64,000 nt of DNA, from NCBI GenBank assembly GCA_022410635.1, contig JAJVDF010000363.1, forward strand, positions 361,980-425,979, read 5' to 3'. Both the position numbers and the translations under genes were made by a program. Source of the stretch: Tretioscincus oriximinensis. Lineage: Eukaryota > Chordata > Lepidosauria > Squamata > Gymnophthalmidae. The notes under the pieces were generated by a model. It did no database searches. It was given only the letters and a program-made list of their open reading frames with translations, and had not been told where the DNA came from. The stretch's first letter is position 1; the number at the start of each line of letters is the position of its first letter. This document shows positions 12,401 to 24,900 of this stretch, one piece after another.

Positions 12401-15400
12401 TTTTAATAGTGTGACATGCATAAATGTTGCTCAGCTGTAAGTGTGGTGTCTATTTTGATTTTGTTTTGCCCATTTTGAACAATAAGGATGCTGGAAGCAA
12501 GACAGCTAAGCATTTTTTTTGTACTTGTATGTCGTCCTATACCTGAAGGTCTCAGGGCAGCCAATCATAGGGTGGCGCACATAGCTTTTGCTTTCTCCAC
12601 AACAGACACTCTGTGGGTAGGTGGGGCTGAGAGAGTTCAAATAACTGTGACCCAGCTGGCTTTCATGGAGGAGTGGGGAATCAAACTGGGAGACTACAGG
12701 TACGAGTCCAACACTCTAACCACTACACCAAATATCATTATTTCGGGGGGGGGGGGGAAACAGATTGGGAGTTCTTTTGTACAGAATACCTATACCATGG
12801 GATTTCACCCCTGTATTCTGGGTTCATGTTAGGATTTCTGCAGAAATATGTGGCAGCCCTAAAATAGTGCTGGGATAATCTCACATTTAAGAACTTGTGT
12901 AGTCACAGCCTTAGAAGCTGGTGTACTTTGAAATGCTGCTGGCTCCTTTATCATGGAGATTTCTGACCCTTTTCTGCCTGTACTCATTAGAAGATAAATT
13001 AATGCTGTCCAAGGAAGTAATGGAGTTTTCTGAGAGCAATGAAAACCTGATGTCTCATTTGCCTAGGAAATGAAGTGGAATTTAGACTGGCATGTTAAAC
13101 AAAATTAATCTGAGAACAACAAACAGTACTTTTTTTTAATCCATCCTCTGAGATGCTGTTGTGATTGGTCAGTTTTCTGTTCACTGTCAGGTGATGAGCA
13201 AAGGGGAATTCAGTGGTGGGTGGACAAACGGACAAGTTTTCNGTTTTAAATTGAAGCTGGGATGACATCTTGGCACAGCTCCATAGGAAAGTGGATTCGG
13301 AATCAGTCAGCTATACTTTGTACACTTATAGCGCTATATAAATACATGAAACGAACGAAACGAGATACCTTCTTTAATGTCAGGGCAAATAAACATGCTT
13401 TGCTCTTTNCTACCTGAAAGGCCAAGGAAGGGTGTGCTGAAAGTATTGATGAAGCAACACGCGTTTAGTTCACCATTGAGTCAGATACACCTTGGCAATG
13501 GTAGTTTGCCAGCACCAAGACAAGTGAAGTCACCAGCAGTATCTCGATTGACCACCACCAATCCTTCTTGCAAGCCCTCCATAACTGAGCAGCCTCCGCC
13601 CAGGTTGCGACTATCTCTTTCCCTCCTGGGACTACTCTGTTATCCACTCCACCTTCTGGACTCTTCTGGGCCACTGTGCCTAGGCACATTCTGTGTAAAA
13701 TGTCTGAAAATTAGGAGATTTATGTATGAGTAATTTGATGTATTCAACAATAAATGTGAATTGTTCAATAGAATACTCTTGTCCACGAGGAAGGTTTTCT
13801 TGGGTTCAACTGAATTGTTTGATATCCAAGCAATTGGATGGTCAGTTTGTTGCAAATAAGAACATAAGAACACAAGAGGAGCNCTGCTGAATTGGGAGAG
13901 ACCATCTAGTCCAACATTCTGTCTCACATGGTGGTCCTCTATAAGAGGAGCCGTGCTGAATCAGTTCGAAGCCCATCTAGTCCAGACTGCACCTGTGCAG
14001 TTTGAACAGAATAAGGCAAAATCTTCTTTTCTTGACTCCCTGCAAATGCCTATGAGTACCTTTCAATTTTTAAAATATGAACCAAAATTAAGGAATAAGT
14101 TCTAGATATGAACTCCTAATGCTACAGCTTAGTAGAAAACAGGACACCTTTTTTTACCTTTTATATATCCTATAGACCAGAACACCCCTCTCGTTTGTTA
14201 CCTTGATTAAGCACTGCTTTTGGCTGAAGGTTGCCATAAAAAACAAGGCATGAGAGCTGCAGCATTATTGCATGTGGAAAAGAGGAACTTCAGCATATTT
14301 TGCAAGCATTATAAAAGGTATTGGCTAAAACTTTCTCTTTTACGTTCGGATTAAAGCTGCAGCTTTCATGTCTTGGTTTTTATGGCAATGTTAGCTGAAG
14401 GAAACTGAAAATGATGATACTACTTCTTCCGAACGATCCTCCCGTGTCCTTCTTTAAAGGGCAATTTCCCTGCTTTATTTACCGAAGCTTCTTGAGGTTT
14501 TCTGGATAATTTCCTAGGCATGTCAAGTAAGCAAGGCAAAATGGAAAAATAAATTAGAAAAGCTTAACTAAATAAAAAGGCGTATCCTCTGATGCCCACG
14601 TAGGATACAGTGTATAAACTGCCATATTTGTATATGCCCATGAAGCAATTAGAATCAACAAGCTGCCACTATAAATATATCAGAGCTGTTAAAGACAGAT
14701 GAGGAAGATAAAGACTTTCACTGCTGCAAACCAGCATGTAATAAAACTTGGAAAACAGGCTCAATATTTAAGTGATTGTACTGATGCAGAATGACAGTAT
14801 GTCAGATAGGTTTGCCATGTCGTTCCATTCATTTTCTCAAGTAACACTAAGGGAGAAAACTATTAGGAGCTATTGCTCTTATTAACAATCAGTAATAAGG
14901 AGAAGGGAGAATCAAGCTTTGAAAACAGAGAAGTGCAGAACAGAGATTTCGTAAAAAACTAGGAAACAACATTATAGCAATGTGGAAACAGTATATTTTT
15001 GTAACTGGTAAAATGAAATGGCATTCTGTGGAGGCTATGGTAACTTGGAAGCCAATCAGAAGATGGTTAGGAATGAAGGAAAGTCACTTTCTGTGGTCAG
15101 TTCTCCATTATTTGAACCACGATTTGGATCAGCCAGGTCCACTGGTTTAGACCATAAAAAGTCATGACACCTACACAACAGTGTCACCTGCACAACAGCC
15201 TTAATCCAAATCAGCTTTTACTTTGATTCCGAAACTCATGTGAGGGCCCCAAAGAACTAGGAACTTTCATTCCTAGCCTCTGAACCACTGGATGACCCAA
15301 ACATGGATTTATATGGTCCTATATGCAGTCAAGCATATAGGACTATCATTAGATGAAAACATGGGGAGGACTAACAGTCAAGAAAACAGCTTTGGGGCTC

Positions 15401-15883
15401 TTTTAGAATGTGCACCATTGTGCAGAAGGAAGATTCCTTGCTGGTTTGATATATCAGCTACTGTGGAATTGTCCATGAGTTGCGACTTTACTGATGTGCT
15501 CTCCAACTAGATAAAACCTTTTCCCACAAGGGAAAAGAGAACATGTGCATAAATGCCTCAGTGTTTCTTACTATACAGCAAGTTCCATTAAAGAACACCA
15601 TCCACATTTTTTAAGGTTTTAAGCTTTCAAAAGTTTCTTTCCATGATTTGTGAAGAAACCTTATTCATATATAGTCCTATATATCTGAACTGCGTTGTAG
15701 AGGTCAGGTGGTTTATCATCCACTACACAGTAATTAATGGATCGAAAACAGGTTCTTAGGGATGCTAAAAAGCTAATGCCTGATTTTAAAGTATACTGTA
15801 TGAACAAGAATAAATGCAGTTCATGTCTCTGAGTTTTTAAATGTAATTACACTGTTTTCCTTTCAAGTTACTCAACTTAGTCT

Positions 15884-15936
<53 letters not shown>

Positions 15937-18900
15937 TATTATTATTATCTTTTCAGGAAGTGGAATTTCTGGATATAACGAGTATTAGAGATACCAGGAT
16001 CGGAAGATATGCTATGATCCCAAAGGTGCATTGTAAGAGCAATTGTTATCCATGTATTGAGCATTTTAAGTAATGCTGTTAATGATCTCTTTCTCTTTTG
16101 TTGGTTAAATAATTACTTTCAGATTTTTTATAAGGAAAAATGGTAAATATTAGTATTTTAAAACTTTAAACTGTACCATGTCTGTGCATAAGTAAAATAA
16201 CTTGAAAGGAATGATGGAAATAATGCAGTGTTGGCATAGGAAAAAAAGCTTAAAAATCCGTAACAGTATTGGATTCTTAGCAGAAAAAGACAGAGTGACT
16301 GTAACAATAAAATCCAAACAACTGTCACTCTAAGTGATCGCAGTGGACAACCTAACTTTCCATTACTTCATAACAACATGATTGGACAGGGAGGAAAAAT
16401 TCCACCCACGAATCAGAGATTGCACTGTGAATTTAGGCTGCTAGCTTGGGAAGAGAAGCAACTCACAACTGTGAGGGGAAGGAGGAGGGTGAGCTAAGGC
16501 AGCAGCTTGACCAGTACCAGTAATAGCAATGGCCAAGGTGGCGCAGAATCAAGGCAATGGGGGGGAGAGAGGCAGAAACAGCAGGAGAGGGGGAAAATGG
16601 GAGGGGGGAGTGAATTAGATAATTGTTGTTGGATGGACCCCGACGTCCATCCATGTGCGCTCCGCATGTCTCTTGGTCGGAAACGGGCAAAGCAGGCAGC
16701 GGCCTAGGTACTCCAAGTCCTTATTGCCATCTTTCTGCTTGTTGCTCTTCGACGGTTATGGCGGTCTAGGCCAGCTTTAAAAAAAACTGAGATCGGCTGC
16801 TTCGCCAAACTCACCAACACCTATTGCCTAGTAGCCATCGGGAGCTCGGAAGGCTTTATAGGCTCAGGAACAGCCGTCCTCTACTAGGACAATAATAATA
16901 GCTCCATGATAGAGTCAACTTTGCTCTTCTTAATATTGGCTGCAATGTTCCTATGCTCTGGCAGTGAAGAACTAAAAAAGGATCAGAAGAAAAATACTAT
17001 AATTAGTGATGCAGATATAGAGGAACTAAGAGAAACATTGGTCTCTGGTCCATTTCTATTCAAAAGCCGATCATAACTTTTAATTCCCCCACTATATATT
17101 AAGCAGGAGAACAAAACTGTCCAGATAAGGTAGCAGACGGCCATCTTTTCTGCCCATTCCTGTTAGTTGCACAAAGGTTTCCTATTTCCCTTATAGCTAC
17201 AGACTCTGCTATGGAAACATCTGTTTCCAAAACAACAGAAATGTAATAAGGCAGTAAGAAGTAAAGAAACAAGATTGAAATTTTTAGATAAATGGACATC
17301 ACGTTTTGTGAGCTCATGTACACTATATTAGAGTCACTGTTCTTTCATATATATTAGGAATCTAATGTGATTTTGACTTTCTGGCAAGCAATACATCAAG
17401 AAATATGTTTTTTATATAAATAGTCACTATTATTTTACTGCAAGATTGGATATTTGAGTTATATCCATTATTATTTCAGGGTTCAATTTAGAAAATCCAA
17501 TTAAATTTATGTCATCTATAACATAATTCAGAGCACAAAAGTAGAGAATATAGAAATTAATACTGTGAACTATAAGATATAGCTTTAGAAAAACATATTA
17601 TCAATTTATATGCAAATCTAATGGAAATTCATTAATAACTGTCATTTAATCTTAAATAGAAAGCACTAATTGCATACATGGAAAGACTTGATGCAACAAA
17701 ACTTNCCAGGAAATATATTTTGAATTTAGGGAATCTAGAAATATAGTCAGAAAAATAGCTTTAAAGTTGTTCAGAAGAAAATATTGACTGGTATTTTTTA
17801 AAGATATAAAAGGACTTTAAAGGTATTTATTATAATAGATATGTATTTGCCCATGAAATGATACTTCTGGAGAGATAGGTTTTAAGGCAAAAGTTGTTGA
17901 GATTTTGATGCTGTTTGATATTGTTGCACTTTTCTGTATTAAGACCATATTTGTCAGTTGATAGTTACATAGCAATACTAACATGTTGTGATTGTAATAT
18001 TCAAATAGCAAAACGTGGGGGAGGAATCCCACTATGAACTTCAAACAAAAGTTTGGGTGTGCCAGGAAATCCCCCAGGGGCACAAGAAGAGGATGCATAG
18101 GAGAGGATTGAAGTGAGGCCTGTGGAGGGAGAGTCTGTAGTCCATGCAAGATTAGAGCCAAAGGAATTGAGGATTAAGATAGCTGGGGATTCTCAGCCAA
18201 GCCCCAGTTCAGNGATGCTCCAGCCAGACTCCAACTGTAGGTTTCCCAAACTTTGGGTAGCAGGTCAGGGGAGGCCCTGTCGCCTTCCTATCTTCCATCA
18301 TCCCTAGAGCCCCGGGACTAATGGAGAAGTAAATTGCAGACCAGTCTGCAGCAAAGGAGGCACAGCAATAGACTGGCTGCTATGGGACAACTAAGTTGGA
18401 TGATGAGTCCTTGCAGGCAGGACTGAGGTGTTACAGCTGAAAGGGATGATTGATCTGATGGGTGGAGGTCGAGAAGCTGAGTTATCTGCTGGTAGCAACG
18501 TTGCAACTTAAGTTTGAAGCTATCNAAGTTGCTTTACTTTCTGAATTTGGTTCCAGTAAATCCCAAGTGCTTTGGAAACTTGCATCTGGCTCTATTCTTT
18601 GGGGCTGGGTCCATGACAGTTATCTTAAAAAAGATACTCCTTTCATTGTTCGGCAATTGGGGATCTCTCTGTGAGATCATTGTCATGGTCGGACCACAGC
18701 CTGGTAAAGTTTGGACTTATGGTGCCGCAATCCCACTACAGGGGTGAAGGACCCATTGTGATGTTCCGCTCCCGGAGAATGATGGATCCGACTGGATTCC
18801 TGACAGCTCTGGGAGATTTTCCGGTTGACTTGGCTGGCGGTCCTGCGGAGGCTCTTGTCGCCCTCTGGAATCAGGAGGCAGGCAGGGCCATCGACACGAT

Positions 18901-21900
18901 CGCTCCCAAATGCCCTCGACGCTCCCGCAGAGCCCACCAGGCACCCTGGTTTAATGGGGAGCTGGGGGCAATGAAACGGGTGGGTCGACGTCTAGAGTGT
19001 AAGTGGAGGAAATCTCGATCCGAATCTGATCGAACACAGGTTAGAGCACATTATCGTGCCTACCGAGTGGCGGTGGAGACGGCGAAGAAGACTTACTTTT
19101 CCGCTTCCATTGCGTCCGCGAGTAGCCGTCCAGCTGAGCTGTTCCGAGTGGCCAGGGGATTATTGTCTGGCCACAAGGACACTGGGCAGTCTTTCACAGT
19201 GGCTCGCTGTGACAATTTTGCCAGGCACTTTCAGGGTAAAGTCGCTCAGATTCGGACGGAATTGGACTCCACGTTGAGCAGTGATCGAAGGGAGGTGTCC
19301 AGTGCAACGTCTGGTCCTGTTGTATGGGATCAGTTTCGGTTGTTGGGTCCTGAGGAGGTGGACAAGCTGCTGATGGCTTGATCCTTGCCCCTCTTGGTTG
19401 GTTAAGGCCAGAAGGGGCGGTCTGGCCGGTTGGATCCAGGGAATTGTCAACGCCTCCTTGCGGGAGGGGGAGGTCCCGGTGGCTTTGAAAGAGGCGCTGA
19501 TTCGCCCCTTCCTCAAGAGGGCTTCCCTGGATCCGGAGGTCCTGAATAACTACCGCCCGGTGGCGAATATACCATACCTGGGCAAGGTCTTGGAAAGGGT
19601 GGTGGCCGCCCAGCCGCAGGCTCGCTTGGAAGAAGCTGATTATCTAGATCCTTGTCAATCCGGCTTCAGGGGGGGGTTCGGCACCGAGGCAGCCTTGGTC
19701 GCCCTGATGGATGACCTACTCCAGGAGAGAGACAGGGGCACTGGGTCCCTGTTGATACTCCTGGATCTCTCAGCAGCTTTTGATACCATCGACCATGGTA
19801 TCCTTCTGGAGCGTCTTCGGGGGCTGGGACTGGGAGGTACTGCCCTGCAGTGGTTCTCTTCCTACCTCCGGGGACGACTCCAGAAGATAGCAATGGGGGA
19901 CTGCGTATCAACACCCTGGGTGCTCTCGTGTGGAGTGCCTCAGGGTTCGATCCTGTCTCCCATGCTCTTTAACATCTACATGAAGCCGCTGGGTGAGGTC
20001 ATCAGGCGGTTTGGAGTAGGGTGCCATCAATATGCTGATGACACCCAGCTCTATCTCGCCATGCCATCGGAATCAGGTGAGGCGGTGGCGGTGCTGGACC
20101 GCTGCCTGGAGGCGGTCAAGGGCTGGATGGGATCTAACAAACTGAGGCTGAACCCTGACAAGACGGAAGTGCTATTGGTTAAGGGATCCCGTGTCCAGAA
20201 ACTTGATAGACTCCCTGTTCTTGACGGAGCAGGTTTGCTCCAGAAGGAACAGGTGTGTGATCTGGGTGTCCTTCTTGACTCGTCACTGTCACTGGAAGGT
20301 CGGGTGGCAGCGACAGCTAGAACGGCATTTTTCTACTTACGACTGGTCCGCCAGTTGCGGCCGTTCCTGGACAGGGGGTCTTTGGCCACGGTTCTTCATG
20401 CTCTGGTAACCTCCAGATTAGACTACTGCAATGCACTCTACGTGGGGCTTCCCTTGAAGACGGTTCGGAGGCTGGAGCTAGTGCAGAATGCAGCAGCTCG
20501 TCTGCTGTCGGGTGTGTCTGGCCGGACGTCCATCACGCCGGTCCTCAAAGAACTGCACTGGCTACCTATTCGCTACCGAGCCCAATTCAAGGTGCTTATA
20601 CNGACGTATAAAGCCCTAAACGGTTTGGGTCCTGAATACTTGAGGGAACGCCTTTTCCCATATAGTCCCGCCCGGTCTCTGCGATCAGAAGGAGAGGGCC
20701 TTCTAGTCGTCCCCTCCTGCTCTAGGATAAGGGGGGCGGGGGCGCGGGGAAGAGCTTTCTCGGTGGTGGCCCCGATACTATGGAATGGCCTCCCCCCGGA
20801 AGCACGCCTGGCGCCATCTTTACAATCTTTTCGGCGCCTGGTAAAGACCTGTCTCTTCACNCGGGCCTTTTCTGGTTAGCTCCCCCATCAGAGGACGACA
20901 TTTTAAATTCTTGTGTTTCTTTTATGGTTTTTATGGTTTACATCTGAAGAAGTAGATCTGTCTACGAAAGCTTATGCCAACCACTTTGCTCAAGTTAGTC
21001 TCAAAGTGCTGCTAGCTCCTTTGCTGGACTTTCTGCTAGACTAACACGGCTATTTCTCTGAAATTGGTTTTAATGTTGTGAAGGTCATGACGACCTGAAT
21101 TTTTAACTTTTGTAAGCCGCCCTGGACACCTTTGGGGGGAAGGGCGGGGTAAAAATCTTTAAATAAATAAAATAAATTGTGCATTTTCATATAGAACAGT
21201 TATGTGTTTTAATTTCCAGAGTCAGAAGCTTCGAGAAGTTTTCAACTTGGATTTTCCAGACAATAATTTCTTTCTCAAGACATTGACAGTGGTCTCTGGG
21301 CCCGATATGGTGGATCTTACTTTTCACAATTTTGTTTCTTATAAAGAAAATGTTGGAAAGGTATTTTTGTAAACTTTCATTTACATAAAATCAAAATATT
21401 CAGCATATAGTAAGAAAAGGAAAACAAAATGATCAAAGTGGGGATGGCGATGGCCCTGCTGCCTGTCCCTGCCTCNCCCCTCCATCTTGGAGTAGGCCCA
21501 AGGCTGCGGCCTTGATTACTGGGAGANACCCAAAAACCTTCAGGTGCTCCCAGTAATGGAGCCCAGGGATTCGGCCAACTCTGGGACAGAGTGGAGAGGC
21601 AGGGACAGGCAGCGGGTGATCGCAGCAGCCACATTATCCCCACTGCCTGACTCTGTTTCCCCTCTACATCCCGGACAGATGGCGACGGGGATAGTGGGAG
21701 CAGGGACAGTGTTTTGCCATTTCTGGTGGTGGCAGTTAAAACATTGTCCTGTGCTGGACCCCTTTTGGGCTCCAGCTTGGACTCAACGTCTAATTGTGCA
21801 CCTAAAGGTGGCATCCTTGTGCGACTCCACTTTCACTGGAAGGACGGCAAAGCCACAAGTGTGCACACGGGCTGGTGGACCATAGACAAAATGATATCAT

Positions 21901-24900
21901 GGTCTGCTGGTTCATTTGCATTTTAGAGTATAGGATATTCTTAATAGCAAAATAATAATAAGCTATGTCTGGATATAACCTAAAGCACTGTTTGCACAGG
22001 CTTTTGACAGCTCACCATTCCACACTGTTTGCTTGGGACTGGTGCTAATCCACATTAGATATGCTGAAACATTTCCTCAAAACCGATTACTAGTAGAACA
22101 CATTAGTCTACATACGTTGTAGCTTCTAATGTGGATCAAGCTACTTAATGCCAATACGCATGGTTACTGCTAATCCAGATCAAGGTAATATGTAATAACT
22201 AAAGTATTTTAAGGCAGGGACATGCAAATAGGGCCTAAGGAAGACTATTAGAATAATGGCTTTATAAAAGTGGAGAGATAGGGAAAGTCACTTATATGAA
22301 AAGGACATGATGGAAAAGAGCACCAACTATGCATGAACTACTTGTTTGACTTTTTCACTCCAGGACTGGGCAGATGATATTATGGTCATTGTTCGAAACC
22401 CCTATACATATAATGCTTGTCGCTACGTCTTCCTAGAAAAAATGTAAGTTATCATAAATTAAGTTTGTGTCTCCAGGCTTGCCTTAATGTTCCATCCAAT
22501 TCTTCCCATCTAAAAAAAAATGTATCAAAGCAAAACAATTAGATGCAAGAAGTTTCAGTTAAATAACTTTTCTTTTTTACAATAATAATTCATTGAGCAT
22601 AAATCATTCTCAATAGCCATGGAATATTGAGCACAAGAGATAAAGGCAATGCAAAAATTTAGATTAAAACTTCAATTGCAACATCCTCAGTTGTCCATTA
22701 ATATCTATTCTAGTAAACTGTCAGCTGAAGTCACTCATTAGAAGATATAGGGGATTTGACATACAGTAGCAAATTGAATGCAAGTATTCATATCTTGCAC
22801 CGTCTGAGTTTCTGATCTTTCTTACACTGGCTCTTGTTTTAGGGTCTTCCATACATGTGCTAGTGTAGACTCTGGAAGGTTACACTTGGGGTCTGCCAAT
22901 TTGCACTGGCATGTCAATGGCAGGACCTTTTTCTGAGATTTATTCAGGAATAAATCTCATGGTGAAGAGTTGCGTTCACTATTTTGTGTGTCAGATTTTT
23001 TAAATCTATGTGAAATTGAATGTCAGGAAAATGTCATTCTATAATAATGCACTTCTGTTTTGTCAAAAAGCACATGTACCTAGTCTTTGGATATGCAGAT
23101 ATTTTTATTAGTATCTAACTTCTTAGCATTGTTAAAATACTTCCTTTATACCTATTTTTCCTTCTTTTTCCATTTCTAAGTAATAAAGAATTGTCTATTT
23201 TGATGTTTTCCACAGACTAGTGAAGCTGAAACTACAGCTCAATTCTGAAGGGAAAATTCCTGTCAAGAAGTGAGTGTATGACTTGTATAAATTCATTTAT
23301 CTTTAACTAAGTGATAGACCATGTGACAAATCTGACTAGTCATTCCCTAGCACCTCAAGAAGTACACTTTGTCTATGGAAGCTCATGATGCCTACCTAAG
23401 CTGCTGTTCCAGCAAATACCGTACTCTTCAGGACTGCTGACTGTTTAAAATGTGTGACTGTGGTCTTGAAGACAGATAACAAACATATCATGGAATTTAA
23501 AGAAAATCAATGATCTGTTCATCAAATAAAACATAGTGTAACATTGATTACTGAATCAGCCCTCACATGATACAAGCAAATCATATGTTTACTTGAAAGT
23601 TGATTTATTTCTAAATCATTCTTCAGGACTGAAGAAGGTTTAAAAGTAGATCTGTAGCTGGGACGGAGATGCTTCTTTGTGTGTGTGTGAATGCAATTGG
23701 AGCTATTGAGAGACACTTTGTTAGTACTGTATATCAAGTTATGTTTCACTTGATGATTATAGGGACAGATTTACAGATTTTATTTGCAGTCTGTAGGGCC
23801 TCTAAAGCTGAAGAGACAAAGAAAGTTTCTTTATTCTTTTGAAAGTATAAAATTCAGTGAGACATGGTAAGTGAGACATTTTCGCATGGACCCAGTAATC
23901 AAAAGTGTTGGCCACCTTTTCCTAGGCACATCTGATTGGATTGTTGCTGAACATAGCATGCAGCATTACATTCTATGCATGGTTTCACCTTCAGTGTGCA
24001 TATTTTTCCTTCAAAACCTGTACAGTTGGGTGAAGAATTTCAATGACATGAAATACTTCATACCTATCAGTATTTAAATTTTATATACTAACAAAACNTT
24101 GCATTAAAGATAGTTTCTGGACTTTTTGGCATGACTCCATAATCCTCATTAGGGGCCCAAGTAATACTAGACGGCATAGATCTGAATATCTTAGTGGCCA
24201 TGTCGCTTCTCATCTTTTTGGTCTGCATAAGACAGAGCATGATCGAGATTAAAAGACACTTAAATAAACGTTTAAATGGGCAATTTAAAGTAGGTACTGT
24301 ATTTCCCATGCCTTAACCAGAGCAATATTTTGCTATTTTGTGTAGATTTTTATGAATGAGTTTTAAACATTTTTTTTCTGTTTCTTAATATGTCATCGTG
24401 TTTTTTCCACTGAATATTTTCCAGATAATTCTGGATTTTATCTCACTTTTCCTTTTTCTCTTAGTATTTACCAAATGTTTCCTGCAGATAGAAAAAGGGT
24501 AGAAGCAGCCTTAAGTGCTTGCCATTTTCCAAAGGGCAAGGTGAGTCCATTTTTTCGATGAACATATTTGCATTTCAAATTTATGATTATATTATACAAA
24601 TTATATTAAAAGAATTTTAAGATTCAGCTCAAAATGTATATTATTAATGTCCAGAAAATAGACATTTATAAATGAATGCATATATAGCATCCTGATTAAC
24701 ATTCTACAGATTCTTATAGCTTAGGCTTATTTGTTTATTTGCATTTCTATGCCACCCTGTACCTTAGGTCTTAGGGTATAAAACATATTAAAACCACAGT
24801 GCTGGAAAGTAGGGAAGGGAGAGCTATTCATAGAATCATAGAATCATAGAGTTGGAAGGGACCTCCACGGTCATCGAGNCCAACCCCCTGCTCGATGCAG

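Noticed and set aside
12527..12742. A tRNA gene on the minus strand
   Set aside because: A- and B-box-like motifs are present, but there is no cloverleaf or acceptor stem, and a long SINE body and LINE-like tail follow.
12488..12832. 114-residue + strand frame in intron 2
   Set aside because: It is the antisense strand of a tRNA-derived SINE plus a G homopolymer.
16507..16707. Small Gly/Gln/Arg-rich frame in intron 3
   Set aside because: Purine-run composition in a probable MITE; no conserved motif.
21544..21885. 113-residue + strand open frame in intron 4
   Set aside because: Lies in a GC-rich inverted repeat, with an overlapping antisense frame and no splice or family support.
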